A stretch of DNA of 64,000 nucleotides from Hypoxylon rubiginosum (taxonomy: Eukaryota; Ascomycota; Sordariomycetes; Xylariales; Hypoxylaceae), in NCBI GenBank assembly GCA_902806565.1, contig CADCXA010000059.1, forward strand, positions 248,001 to 312,000, given 5' to 3'. Shown here piece by piece: positions 42,754 through 54,898 of this stretch. Both the position numbers and the translations under genes were made by a program. Positions within the stretch are counted from its first letter, which is position 1. Each line of letters begins with the position of its first letter. The notes beneath the pieces were generated by a model. It had not been told where the DNA came from. It worked only from the letters and a program-made list of their open reading frames with translations, and searched no databases.

Positions 42754-43800
42754 GCTGGCCAGGCTTCCACATTCACCCCCTCTTTGTGCGACGGTGATAC
42801 TGAAATATTAAACGACTAGCTTCCTTAAAGCTTGGTCCATTTGGCCACTTGCCAACTCTTAGACTACCAGGTAGCTATATGTGCCTGGAAATAGCTTCAA
42901 ACTTCAAACTCTCGGGTATCTGATTTGGATTTTTAAGCTGTTGGCACTCGACTCCTAAGCCTCGACCTAAAATATAGCGTAGAAGTTTCAGCTGCAACGA
43001 GTCGGATGACGCCGTAGGGCTGAAAAGCGTTAGGCAGTCCTTAAGGGGTAGAGATCTGCGTTCGTCTGATTGGCTTCACACGAATAATTCCCCAGATATT
43101 GGCATTCTTGGCAGGTCCTCAGGTCCCTCAATTCAGCTTGTTAACTTCTCGCCAATATCTTAGTTCTTCGTCGACGATCTCCTTCAACTCAGCAATTATA
43201 TACCTAGAGTCTTTGCTGCTCATCTACAACGTATATACACCCAAGAATCAACGCGCTTTGGGTCCAATTTCTCGATTACAAGGACAATCCAGAGTTACGT
43301 GTGCCTATGACTCAAGTCTCAATCACCTCTGACACTTACGCGTCGTAATTCTATTAGATGACTCAACCCTTGTTCAACCCTGCGCTATCTTCTCTTAAGA
43401 GGTACCAAAGGCAATACTTACCTACGCAACAATATGAGAGATAGTCTTTCTGGAGTAGGATTCTACATTAGATGCTAAGTTGAGAGCAATTTCAGCGAAC
43501 TCCAGATTAACTCCATGCGTAAACAGCATTCTCGGTGTCACCATGATCAGAGCATCCATAGTGTCATGTCGACAATGAGGTTATAACCCTTTTAAAGAGG
43601 TATATTACTAAGGCCTAACACATTAATTATGTACCCTGCATCCACAAGGGAAGTAACATTGTCTAGGTGTCCAATTATTATTCCCTCCTGTGTAGCAGAA
43701 TAGGCATCCTTTCCTCGAGGGAACTGTAGAGTACCAAGAGGGTACCTAGGCAGGTAGACTCTCGTGTAACCGCCGCCGAATTGTATTCTTCATGTTGAAG
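42754..43800. other. intergenic, promoter of Zn2Cys6 gene
   Basis: No gene is supported. A GGTACCTAGGCAGGTAG word near 43742 belongs to the recurring palindromic motif. Confidence 0.5.
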
Positions 43801-44377
43801 TTATTGAATGTAAGTCCTGTCACCAGAAAAGTCCAAACCCCAAGCTTGTCCTCGTGGTGCCACCTCGGCACCAATGGCGGAATGAAAGGCCTTCGTCGTA
43901 CTTGGAAAAGCCGTTGCTAGGTTATCTTGAAACCATCCGTAAGTCTTAGATGACGGCTTTGTGTTGATATAATGAGACAAGTCCAGCCGCTTGTGATCTC
44001 GCATGTGGTGGTGGATTGAGAGGAGAGAGATATTGTGGCGATGATCATAGTCGAAGAAGATACCAGAGGACGAGCTCTCCGGAACGACCCCCTTGGATAT
44101 AATGAGCAGAGGGGCCCCTGTCGAGCAGGGGCTGGTGCTTGGAAATAGTTGCCCGTTTCGAAATCTGTTGTAGAGGAACCTCATCGTATTGTATACGTCC
44201 TTTTTTATAAGGAAGAGCTTAGGTAGGTACAGGAGCGTTAGTGACGATAAGAGCTCCTCCGCGGATCGAAAGTGTAACCAGGCGCTTTTCGTCGTAGGCT
44301 GCTTCCTCCCAGCCCTTGGCTTTTAGTTCAGCTGGTAGCTGGGAGAAGAGATGGAAGGTGGTCAGTGTCGATGCCAT
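43801..44377 (-). pseudogene. 2EXR-domain protein gene, frameshifted
   Basis: Minus-strand ATG 44377 opens TTFHLFSQLPAELKAKGWEE, the 2EXR start, followed by AAYDEKRLVTLSIRGG and NAPVPT. The frame ends at TAA (44221-44219). The second half lies in another frame (44184-43801): RFLYNRFRNGQLF, GIFFDYDHRHNISLLSIHHH, DKRLDLSHYI-like and AFHSAIGAEVAPRGQAWGLD. The family normally has ESR after VP and F-D-F-D later, so block 2 matches its C-terminal half. I tested a GTACCT...ACAG intron; it gives the wrong phase. So a frameshift is favoured. An upstream in-frame Met (44641) would add a Glu/Thr-rich extension. Function of the family is unknown. Confidence 0.55.
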
Positions 44378-47300
44378 TGTGAGATTCGTAGCGGTATCGC
44401 TGTTACATAGCTGAAGGAGAGACAGAAACATGTTGATATTGAAGCTATTGATGTTGAAGTTCTTGAGGTCGGCAGTGTAGTTAGGTATGTGACAACGGTT
44501 GGGGACATCATGAGGCTGCGTTAGGGTGTGCCGAGTCTTCGGCTTTAGTGTCGCTGGCCTTAGAATCGCTTCTTGCGAGACGTCGGCTTCTATGTCATAT
44601 TCCTCCTCGCCCGACTCTAGAACCAGACGATTCCGGAGCACCTTGTCGAGGTATCTCGGCTCCGACTGGTTGTAGTTCTTGCGGCTAGCTCTGACTAGGT
44701 GTTAAAAGATGCTGGCTGTTGTTTAAAATGCAGCCCGACCATCTTGGATGGGGTGTTCGGAGTCATTATCGGTATGTGTCTCTTGGTCGTTAAATAGGAC
44801 CGAGGCTTGCATGGAGGCTGGGTGCAGAGAGATCTCTGCGAGCTTGTTAGCAAACCAATTCTCAATGCTATAATTTAAGAAATGCCGAATAATTATTCTG
44901 TAGGCTTGCAAAAAGGGAAATGTAGCAAAGGACGAAGGCATCCAAAACTGAAATGGGATAATAAACTATGATCTTACCAGCTAGAGTGTAGGTATAGTCT
45001 CAATGGTATCCATGACTGTGTTTTGAGGATGTAGGTATGTATTAGAATTAGAAATATTGTGATGTTTGGGTATGTATTAGAATGAGAAATATTGTGATGT
45101 ATTAGAATTGGAAATATTGTGATGTTTGGATGGTGAAAGAAGATGATTAGGTTGGGCAGTGTTGAGGGAAGATGGAAGATGGAGATGGGGGACTGGATTA
45201 TTTTGAGGGGGGTTTCCAAGTGAGCTTAGGGCTTTGTTTCTCTTTTGTGCGCATATAGACTGGTTGCATGAAGTCATTGTGTAGACCCTTGGGTAGTTGC
45301 GTATGTCTTGCGACTAAAGGAGTTGGACGTAGTCGCCGTATAGAGATCCTAGGTTTGTATATAGGTACCTAGCCAGGTCTTCGTTAAGGTATACGTAGCA
45401 GTAGCTTGCCAGCGTAGGTACAGTTCATACATGTACTCCTAAGGAAAGAATACATTAGGCAGAAAGGGGTTATGGTAAGGACTATAGACTCTGGACGTGA
45501 CTCTAGGAAGGCCCCAAACTTTCAACCCTTGCAAAGTTCGCACTATATACATGTGCCTACCCCCTATTAACGCGTATCATACAATTTGACCATATGACAG
45601 AACACATCTGACCTGGTAGGTACTACCAGGCTACATTTATTTGCTCAAGCCGTTCAATTTACGTGCTAGTAACGAGCTCTATCCCTATGTACGTACATGT
45701 AGCCAAGAGAAGCCAAAGGCTGCTTGGAATGCTTACCTGTAGAAATACCAGACATCGAGCAGGAGCTCTTCTTAAATATTGAGTGCCAACACCCCGTGAC
45801 TCACGAATATGTAGCTTAATGGCTTAACATGAGTGATCAAGGGAATGAGGGACTCCGCTTGATGGGTCGAAATGCTAAACCAATGGACTGTCTCCGCATC
45901 ATTGCTTGTTGTTTACTGCAGTATTGAAGCCTATTAATATAGAAATACCTCCTAAGTAGGCAGGTCATTGTGTCTATTCACGATCCGCATTTTAGTCTCT
46001 TTATTTTGTTTTTGCTTCTCAGGCCCTTCACCATGGGTTGATGTCAGGGCCCTGGCCTCTAGATAGGGGTTAGGCATGCTGGGCCCGATATGGGTTGGGT
46101 TTCTCGTGCGGCAACACAGTTATTCCTATATCACTAGACCCGCATCATGTCAACCGAGCATAGTTATATCTGTAAAGGTCTTCTGTAATATAGTATATTT
46201 TATTCATAACTTCAATTTACACGTATACCTGTCAAATTCCAGCATTGAATATGCGCTGGGACCACAATCTTCACTTGTGCAATAGCAATAATTGAAAGCC
46301 TGCCTTGGTAATTGTTGTCTTGTTGCGCATCCAGGCTTGTCAATATTCACGTTCTTTTTCTAGCTATTCTCATCTACCGTCATTTCTATTCGTGTTATAC
46401 AATGGGACGCAGCGTAGAACGATATATTTCGAGGAGGCATATTAACTTGTCATTCATTACTAATGTTAATATTTTGTCCCATTAATGATATCAATATATT
46501 GTTTATATTATTCTTGAGTAGCATGCTTCACATTCATGTGCGGTAGTTTACTATTTCAAATATACCTAGTATCTGTAAGGAATCGCAGCAGCAAGTTGAC
46601 CTTTTCAGTTTCGATATCCTCATGGGACTTTAGTATGAGAAAAGTAAACTAACCGCTACTCTATTTCACGGAAGGAACCAAATAGCAATTGTGACGGGCT
46701 TGTCGACACACGGCAAATGAGGCGTCGATGAATGATAACAACAACCCTTTGTTGACTAAATCACGTGGAGGAAGACTATGAGTTAGGGGACTAGTGGTAT
46801 GGAACTACCGGGCTACATGCTTACAAGGCCAATATATCGTGGCAAGAAGGTGTTATAGCGACGCGGACAACCCGGACTGGCACAATTCCAATAGGGGAGG
46901 CCTGCGAGGCTAGGAATGTAAAGGAAATGGAACCAAGAGACGACGGAGTCGAAGTTGTTTGGCCTAGTATCGAACATTCATTTCTAGGCGCCGTTTACGC
47001 GTGTCGGCAATTGTGAACATCCTTTAATTCTCGTCAGTCGCCCCTTACCTGCATCATCACGGTAGAGGCGTTGGAGTGACACATCGGATATTAAGCCGAT
47101 GGGCTCAACATTTTTCTTCCTCTCGCCTCAATATTTACTTACCCTGCTGGACCCAATCATTATTTCGCAGCTTATGTCGTAGCACCCTAATCCTAGACTC
47201 GCAGGTTAGGTATTTTAAATCTTATTCACCAATGAGGACCGCGGCCGGCTAATGTGTTGAAATTCGGGCGACTCGCCATCGGGGGGTCCAGGCACAGCCG

Positions 47301-47949
47301 ATCCATGGTTTTCCTACCGGGCACCACTGTCCGAAGCCAGACGGCGGTAGTCGTTCATTTAGTCCTTCATCCCGCATCAGATAAGAACGAATGGCGCGTG
47401 CGAATGGGTCCGACTATGTTGCTCCCCTGGACGAGGTCGCTGATAGAACGTACGTTGGGCCAAAACCCAAGCTCTCCAAGCCTCGTTCAATTTACCCAAA
47501 CCCAATAGCGTGTGGCCGATTGCCTGGCTTACAGACACTCTCGTAATTCCTGATAATTTAAGACAGTCCAAGAGTACGGTTCACGGCACTTTCAAAAGCC
47601 AATAAACATGTAGGCGAGCCATTTGCCGAAAACGTGTCGATCCGCCACACATAAAAATATATGAGGTCTCTATATTGCCGGATAATAATACTACCAACGT
47701 AGGGGTTAACTACAACCTGATTGGTACCAGACCTAGGTCATCTAGACCTCCTTTCATTATCTACTTACTTTAGCGCTCCGCCGTCCAATTTGAGTTCTTG
47801 GGTTCTCCTGCTTACACAAGATCCATAGCGGTCTGAAAATAAGTCAAGTAGCTCTGCAGATCCGGATCTCTGCTTGCTTGTTTGAATTCTCCTTTTCCAA
47901 ATCCTCATCCTCTATTGTTAGCCCTGTCAAGATCAGGCCTACCGCAACG
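44378..47949. other. gene-poor AT-rich region
   Basis: About 3.5 kb without a supported gene. It includes a motif-free minus frame (44723-44941), a minisatellite (45031-45130), palindromic GGTACCTAGC and CCTGGTAGGTACTACCAGG near 45366 and 45612, and very AT-rich DNA at 46170-46600. Plus frame 47254-47508 is Ser/Gly-rich and lacks motif. Confidence 0.5.
45031..45130 (+). repeat. AT-rich minisatellite
   Basis: Three copies of AGAAATATTGTGATGT-like units linked by GTATGTATTAGAAT; period 25-35 bp and one unit shortened. Confidence 0.8.
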
Positions 47950-49131
47950 ATGAAGTTCCTCTCCGCCATGGCGCTCATCGCGCCTGTCCACGCCGGACTG
48001 CGCTTTCCGTGCTCGACCCTGACCATCCAGCGTCTCGACCCCGTCGTGCAGCCGGGCATGAGCCCGTCCGCCCATGTTCACCACATTGTCGGTGGTAACG
48101 CTTTCAACGCTACCATGGAAGGTGATGTCGGAGCTAGGGCTACCTGCACTACGTGCCAGATGTCAGAGGACTTCTCTAACTACTGGACTGCGCACTTGTA
48201 CTTCAAGCACCCTACCAACGGCTCTTACCACCGTGTACCCGTGCTTCCCGTTCAGCCCTTGTTGGGAGGCTCTCAAGGCGCTCAAGGCGGTCTGACTGTG
48301 AGTATTACCGTAGTTGTATTTTCAAAAGGGAAGGAAAACAGTTATCCAGGTGCTAATGAAGCATTTTTATAGGTATACTACACCCAGTTCGACTTGTCTC
48401 GTGACAACCTTGCCCAGCAAAAGATTACGGCCTTCAAGCCGGGTTTCCGCATGACCGTTGGCAGCCCGACTGCCGAGACCCGATCGCACATCGGGCTCAA
48501 CTACCAGTGCCTGACTGGAGGCAACAGAGGCGCACTGTTGGCTGATTTCCCTACCTCGCCTTGCTCGGGTGGTATCTTCACCAGCCACCACTTCCCACCG
48601 TTCGTAACCCCATCTCTTCCGAGCTCTACGCATACTAACTAGCTGCAGCTGCTGGGACGGGAAGAACTTGGACAGCGCGGACCACCAGTCGCACATGTAC
48701 AACACGGTCAACACGGACTACTTCAACAACGCGCCCGCGTGCCCGTCGTCCCACCCCGTCCGCGTCCCGCAGGTGACCTTCGAGCAGACCTGGGACACGA
48801 CCAAGTTCAACAGCATGTGGACCGCCGGCGCCCCCAACCCGTTCGTCTGGTCCTTCGAGGGCAGCGGCTACGGAACCCACGCCGACTACATGTTCGGCTG
48901 GAAGGACGACTCCCTGCAGCGCGCCATGGACAAGTCCGAGTGCTTCTACGACGGCTGCGGCTCCATCCAGAAGCAGGCCATGACCACCGCCAACCAGTGC
49001 AAGATCGCGACGACCGTTGATGAGGAGACCGACGGCTGTAAGTTTCGAGACTCTCTCTCATTTTCGGTATAGAAATGCTAATCTTTTTAATAGGGCTCTC
49101 GGCTCTGCCCGGCATGGCCATGAAGATGTAA
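47950..49131 (+). CDS. DUF1996-domain secreted protein
   Basis: Four exons: 47950-48297, 48373-48599, 48649-49037 and 49094-49131, 333 residues. Introns are 75, 49 and 56 bp; donors GTGAGT, GTTCGT and GTAAGT. The N-terminus MKFLSAMALIAPVHAG is a signal peptide. Typical DUF1996 blocks follow: LRFPCSTLTIQRLDPVVQPG, SAHVHHIVGGNAFNATM, ATCTTCQMSEDFSNYWTAHL, YHRVPVLP, VYYTQFDLSRDN, FKPGFRMTVGSP, NYQCLTGG, CWDGKNLDSADHQSHM, PACPSSHPVRVPQV, GYGTHADYMFGWKDDSLQRA and ECFYDGCGSI. Secreted, function unknown; in some fungi related proteins are in the cell wall or linked to plant tissue. The C-terminus (LPGMAMKM) is short. The exon 2/3 join uses a weak GTTCGT donor but gives the family's PPCWDG motif. Confidence 0.9.
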
Positions 49132-49632
49132 AGGGGCTAATTTAGCGAAGGTCCGTATGTCGTTGTTAACGCGTACAAGCTCGTCCGGTAGAATTTGTTG
49201 GAGTTTCAGATTCAGGTTGGATTTATCAGTAGCCGAGTATTATCTATATACGTCGCTCTCTACCTCAGTACACGTCTCCGGATAAGTGTGATAGTGATAA
49301 CTTTCGTCCTTCTTAGCCGCAGCACGTTGGCTTAAGTCCGTTTGAAGTATTATTGGTTGCCCACCCAGGCACATACTGAGAGGGTCACCAAAAAAGGTAG
49401 GCGTGCTCTATTAGGGGTACTCGTAAGTCAAGACTATATTAAAAATTACCCACTCCTATTTTCCAAGCAGGAGCCAAAAATAGTTTACTCAGACTTTCCG
49501 TCTCTCAATCTTGCTCATGTCGTCCCACCTCTCCCTTTCATATCAATCTCGGACCGCAGCCGGAGCAGACATGATGCTTTGTGAGAACAGTCTAGCATCA
49601 GTGTTAAGGGTGGCCGTATTTGTCAGCCATGA
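49132..49632. other. convergent intergenic region
   Basis: 3' flanks of the DUF1996 and rhodopsin-like genes; no gene or repeat seen. Confidence 0.5.
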
Positions 49633-50829
49633 TTATCTTCCAGCTGTGATAGAGACCGTATATCCATATCGAGAATCTCCTGATATTGTAGAGGGGTTCC
49701 AATCCGTCCCTCTGCTAACTACATGAGAGCTCTTCGATTGGGGCTCTGGTCGAGACTTGATAGTATCAAACAGTTTAGTTTTCCAGGCGCTGAGTTGGTT
49801 ATGCACCATTGGTAGACTGGCGCACAGAATTCCCATATTCGGTTCGAGGACTGTGTAGGCCAAGGGGTCCTGAAACGCCAGGGCGAATTCGGGAGTGTTG
49901 AAGTCTTGTTGAATTATAGAAACATAACGCATAATGGCGATGATGGTGACACTAGCGAGGCAAACATCAAGTCAGTAACTTACTCTTCACGCCCAGAAGC
50001 TACTAAGGTAAGAACGAGAAGGAACCAGGAAAATGACACAGTTGCTCACATGAAGCCAAGCAGAAACAGGAAAGTGAGCTTAGTCTTGCTGCGTCGATTC
50101 ATCTGCAAGTTCCAGATAGCTGGCATAGGAAGCAGGAGGACGACTAGGTCACCGATGATACAGAGTATCGAGACATCTTTCAATACGGCGTTGCGGTCAC
50201 AGGTTTCTTTTGATATATCGCCGGGGCCTGGGCGACACACTGCGAACAGTTCGACGAAGCAAGCCACACCCCAGGCCACGAAGAAGACCATGGATATGTA
50301 GGTTGCAATGCGTGTTTTCGTGTTATTCGAGAAGATGCGGAGATAGAAGGACAATATGCTCGACTTGTAAGTGATGGTGGCTATTATAAAGAGCGCATTG
50401 CTGGCCGTAATTAACTAAAGACATAGTTAGCCTGCTTAGATGTTTCATTTGATATGTCGAGGCACTGAGTTTCCACCCACGTCTATCAGGAGGAGGTAGT
50501 TTTCGCCAACTTCTTGAATTGGGTAGCCAATTCCCGAAGTACAAACTAGCTAGAAAGTTAATACGTGCCATTAGACAACGCCGTTATTAAATCAGGAATC
50601 GTCCCAGTTACATACGTAGACCTTGGACGGATAAGAGAGCTATGCCAACTGCCATTGAGACAAGAATGAAAGCATCATCGTAGCCGAGTCCCGCCTGAGT
50701 GGTAACTCGGCTATAGATGCGCAATATAATAACAGCTAGAGCAAGAAAGCAGACAATGGAGTTGGCAACCATATGATGTACCATATGGGGTACCATCGAG
50801 GTCTGTCTAAGCGGAGCCATGATGTTCAT
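49633..50829 (-). CDS. rhodopsin-like (PTH11-type) membrane protein
   Basis: Four exons: 50829-50616, 50545-50481, 50414-50050 and 49951-49633, about 320 residues. Introns are 70, 66 and 98 bp with donors GTATGT, GTGGGT and GTGAGC. The blocks follow the fungal rhodopsin-like integral-membrane family: VANSIVCFLALAVIILRIYS, RVTTQAGLGYDDAFILVSM, then YPIQEVGENYLLLID, LITASNALFIIATITYKSSI, LSFYLRIFSNN, VACFVELFAVCRPGPG, CDRNAVLKDVSILCIIGDLV and VLLLPMPAIWNLQMNRRSK. The last exon gives TIIAIMRYVSIIQQDF and MGILCASLPMVHN. It has seven membrane segments, slightly short for the family, and no N-terminal CFEM domain. It probably acts as a plasma-membrane receptor-like protein; no ligand can be inferred. 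The exact last acceptor is less certain. Confidence 0.78.
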
Positions 50830-52375
50830 AGAGTTCAGTTATGGGACTCAAGAAATAGCAAACTTAACGATGCCTGAATTCAAGTAGAATTTTTCGAATA
50901 TATTGATAGAAGAAATATTTCTACCTAGTACCTGAGTAAAATGTGAGAAAGTCTAGCAGACAGAGAAGCGCTCCATAATGATATCAGAGTAACTTAGATA
51001 TGTTCTCTATACCATAAGTAAGTCACTAACCATGACTACTAGTACTAGAACTGATTCACATATTTTTCACGGGCATCGTCTACTAAGATGGTAGAAATTC
51101 GATGCTGGCAGGGGGACTTTTTGTGACTTAACAGAGCTATCGGAATCTCATCTAACTAGCTGCGTGACCCGTCCTTCGGCCGGGAAAGGGGGGGGGGGGG
51201 GGTTTAGTAATATCGCGAGCTTCCTTTACACCACAGGGGTCCGGCTCTGGTTGGCTAGCCACACCTCAGCGCATGTCCTTTGAATTCTTCATAGAATTAA
51301 TTAATCTTAACCACGATGTCTTAAAAAGATTAATAATTAATATAATCTAATAGAGCTTGTTTTGCGTGACCTTTATATACCATTTGCACCTTTATAAACC
51401 CTGTTGCGATAGAACCGCAAAGGAAAAGGTCGAAAAGTGCGGGGCCATTCTAAATATCTAATTGGCCGGTGAAATGGTGGCAGTACTAATGAAATAAAGA
51501 GAAGTTGATTCAGGTTAACCGTAGCTTATAGGTGAGTACCAACACAAGTTAATTACCAAATAAATAGGTGGCACATGAGGAGGTCGTAATTTGTTCATCG
51601 TAGTAAACTATTCAACAATGAAAACATCTAAGCGGCTTTACATAGAACTAGACGAATTTCAACCTGTTGACGCGTAGAGATATGAGAGTGGCTTGCTCAA
51701 CTGAAGGCTTAGCTCCGTAAAATGTTTTATAGTCCGATGAAAGCGACAGTACTCCAGTAGTGAGTGCTCTTGGGGCTATCAATTGAGATAGGGGTTTAGC
51801 TGATTGTTTGAGATGTCTCCTCAAATACTGGCATTCACCTATTTCATAAGAAGTTGGCATAAAACTTCAGATGAAATTACCTAGGTATATTTATGAATTA
51901 TTGCCTGACTCCTAGTAGGCATCTTGGAGTTGAAGAGCCTAGAATATAGATGAAATTTCGGTGTAGAGTTGCGTGGTTCTCACGTAAGCGTTATGTTACA
52001 TTGCTTCTACCTACCTTCTACTTTTGAAGGGCTGCAACTTCGAATTAATGCATACTCATTGACGCGTCTCATCTTGCCATTAGTAATGTACTTTTCGTAT
52101 GAGACGATAATATCGATGGGATTTGGCTGCCTTCATATCATCTGATGGGCACCATTCCTTTTCGGGATGGGGACTAGGTAGACACGCCGTGTGAGTCATG
52201 AGTTGATGGGTTAGGGCGCGCATCGTATTGCGACATATATTAATCGTCGAGAACCGGTCGTCCATGCATATGAATGGCTTGATGAGTTGCAAATACGCAA
52301 GTTACCTAAGGTGTCTAGGTGAACAAGTCGAGAGAATAGTCTACGGCTACGCTGGTCGTTAATCGCCCGCCCACC
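50830..52375. other. intergenic with poly-G and AT-rich tract
   Basis: About 1.5 kb. A 15-base G run (51188-51202) is followed by AT-rich TTAAT-rich DNA at 51290-51370. A 70-codon minus frame (51648-51860) has no known motif and is not called. Confidence 0.5.
51188..51202 (+). repeat. poly-G tract, 15 bases
   Basis: Uninterrupted run of 15 G. Confidence 0.9.
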
Positions 52376-53128
52376 ATGTCCGAACAAGTCAAAGAACAAC
52401 AGAAGGTCCAAGAACATGAGAAGGTCAAAGTTAAGACCGTCTCGCCAACCCAGCCCCTGCCGCCTAATTCGGAGAGAAAAGCCATCCTTACGGAGCGGCT
52501 CATCATCCGCCCAGTTTCGGAAGACGATGTCGACGGGGTCCATGTCATTCACAGGCAGCCAGAGGTCATGAAATACACGCTGCGTGGTCGGATCGACGAT
52601 AATAAGGAGATGACGCTCGCGTCAATGGGGCGGTTCATGCCACCCAACGACCTTCATACCTACAGCAATGTCATCTGTCTCGCATCAACGGGCGAGATTA
52701 TCGGGACGGGAGGCATCTCTACAGCGGACCGAACATTCGGCTGGCCAGAGGTGGGCTACCTGTTCAACAAGGAGGCTTGGGGGCAGGGCTACGCCACCGA
52801 GTTCTTAAAAGCCTTGGTGAGCTTCTGGTGGACGCTCCCCCGCTCCGAGATCGAGCTAGGGGTTGTTGCAGAGTCGGTGGATGGGCCCGGAGAGGCGCCG
52901 GAGATGCTGTCAGCTATAATCGATGCAAGCAACATCGGTAGTCAGCGAGTCCTCCAGAAGACCGGGTTCCAGGAATTCAAGAGATGGTTTGAACCGGACA
53001 TCCGAGAGGGACATTCAGGCGATGTGCTTCTTGTTGGCTTCGTGCTTTCATCCGCCGGTCAAGAGGGCTATCGTGCTGTAGGCTCTGGTGGTCCTGTTCT
53101 GGAGCCTACCGACCAGGCACCAGTGTAG
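52376..53128 (+). CDS. GNAT-family N-acetyltransferase
   Basis: One exon of 250 residues. After a charged Lys/Glu-rich N-terminus the Acetyltransf_3 (RimJ/RimL-like) fold begins at about residue 36: ILTERLIIRPVSEDDVDGVH, then PEVMKYTLRG. The acetyl-CoA binding signature is GYLFNKEAWGQGYATEFLKA (Q-x-x-G-x-A/G type), preceded by IIGTGGIS and a WPEVGY strand. Later DASNIGSQRVLQKTGFQEFK is the typical S-x-x-V-L-x-K-x-GF motif. The reaction would be transfer of an acetyl group from acetyl-CoA to an amine. The substrate is unknown. Single-exon structure and C-terminal tail are normal for fungal members. Confidence 0.9.
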   Translation: MSEQVKEQQKVQEHEKVKVKTVSPTQPLPPNSERKAILTERLIIRPVSEDDVDGVHVIHRQPEVMKYTLRGRIDDNKEMTLASMGRFMPPNDLHTYSNVICLASTGEIIGTGGISTADRTFGWPEVGYLFNKEAWGQGYATEFLKALVSFWWTLPRSEIELGVVAESVDGPGEAPEMLSAIIDASNIGSQRVLQKTGFQEFKRWFEPDIREGHSGDVLLVGFVLSSAGQEGYRAVGSGGPVLEPTDQAPV

Positions 53129-54898
53129 GTCGAGTGTCGAGGTAGCATTCGGACTCCATCTTTGCTATTGGGGGTTTGAATTGGACGCCTAAGAGTTGGT
53201 CACATGAAGAGGGATTATGTAGTTAATAGGGTGGATATTCGGTATGAAGTTGATGAGTTGTCTTAGTTGCCTCTTGCTGAAGAAAAAAACCGGCGGCATC
53301 GGCAAATATCAACGACACGATCTGGATTGTAGTCGGAAGATACTCGGTATGTTCATAGGTACTTTCCTACCTGCCTACCTACCTACAGTTGAACAAAAAA
53401 AAAACGCGGGAACGGACAGATCATATTGAGGGCGTATTCAATTCGGCTGTATTCGTCGGGGGGGCGGGGGGGCCAGGGGGCAAAGCATTGAGACTGTAGG
53501 TAGTACGCGAACAACACACAGCCACCGGCGTCGGGTCTTTTATCGTAGAGTCATTCCTACGTACCTTGTGTACCTTGTGTACCTAATGTTATGACTGGTC
53601 TATTGTTGTTGGTATTCCATTCGATTGGACAAGGTCGGATGAGTTTCCCGTCCGCCGGCAGGTATAGATAATTAAGAAAATGACTCTGAGAGGTGCCACG
53701 GTAAAAGATTTATAGCTCGGGAGCGGAAGTTACTAGAAGTATGTTGATTTTCTTCGGGTAGGAATCGGATTGGCGTAGACACTTGTTGACGGACGAAGTC
53801 CCATTGGTCTACTTCGTATGTCTCATTGGTCTATGAAATGATGGACAGTTTTAGCTGCAGGGGCAGCAAGTAATCAAGTTTATGAACAAAAACAGTGGAC
53901 GGGCAGACGGGGGCGGTATGGGTATAGGTATTGGGAATGGTTGGCTCGTAGCTCGACATCGTCACTCTGCATCGTGCATCGTGGAAATTTAAGACATGAT
54001 GCATTTCCAAGGTTACGTACCCAGGATGTAGGTAGGCGGGACGGCAAGAAGATGGATACTAGTAGCATATTGTATTACTCTTTCGCAATGCCTATTCGGT
54101 CCATTACGCACTTAGACATTGACACTGCAACTTTTCCAAGACAAATCCACCGCGCCATAGGGCTGTACTTAGGGCTGTACCTAGGTACTTTGTGCAGTGC
54201 AGGTACCTAATCTATACCGCCTATACTGGCGCCATAACTGGCACCAGCCACGGCCTATTGCACCCAGAGGCAGGCTACCCTGCTACGTCAGGCATGGGGT
54301 CTATTGCGGTGCACGTGTCAGCAAGGCAATTTGCGCTGTTTGGTGCGTCTTTTTCCCCTGTCGCTTGTAAAACTTGGGTGCTCGCTGGGGCCTACAACAT
54401 GCAACGCGGAATATTTCTTCCAGAAACATTTGATCTACAGCTACCTAGGTACGGCTATGGCTACGGCTGTGCCAGCTTCAATCTCTCGCAGCTACTTCGT
54501 ACTTGTTACTCCAAATAAAAAATTGACTCCCTCCTATCAAGATCGTTAATGTCCTAAATACACCTATAAGAATCAAATGTCCTCTTAGGCCGCCTTCTTC
54601 TCGTGACACAAACGACTGCTGTGGTTAATGATTACCCAGTCACGAATGCAGCAGTCATCTCTCCATCTTCCGCCTCTTTAATACTTGTTGGGTCATCAAT
54701 CCGATCCATCTGTTCTTCCAGTCTGCCTGATTTAGTAATGTCAGACTCAGACTCAGACTCATTCCTTCGCCCGAGGCACCTTTCTTCGTCCAGCATATTG
54801 ATATTGGCATCTCCCTTATTGCTCGAAACATCCCGTCTATATTCTTAGTGCTACTCCTACTGACTGTCATCATTGATTCGTGTGAACGTTGAGCAGAG
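53129..54898. other. long intergenic region, leader of next gene
   Basis: About 1.8 kb without a supported gene. It has a G-rich run near 53458, CCTACCTACCTACC near 53374, TACCTTGTGTACCTTGTGTACC near 53562 and GTACCTAGGTAC words near 54177 and 54443. A GAC/TCAG-rich stretch precedes the next start. No motif in plus frames 53941-54549. Confidence 0.5.

Noticed and set aside
40657..42811. Long plus-strand frames and a 337-codon minus frame in the Zn2Cys6 gene
   Set aside because: GC-rich shadows of the transcription factor; Arg/Ala/Pro-rich with no motif.
48635..49121. Arg-rich minus frames
   Set aside because: Antisense shadows of the DUF1996 gene's GC-rich third exon.
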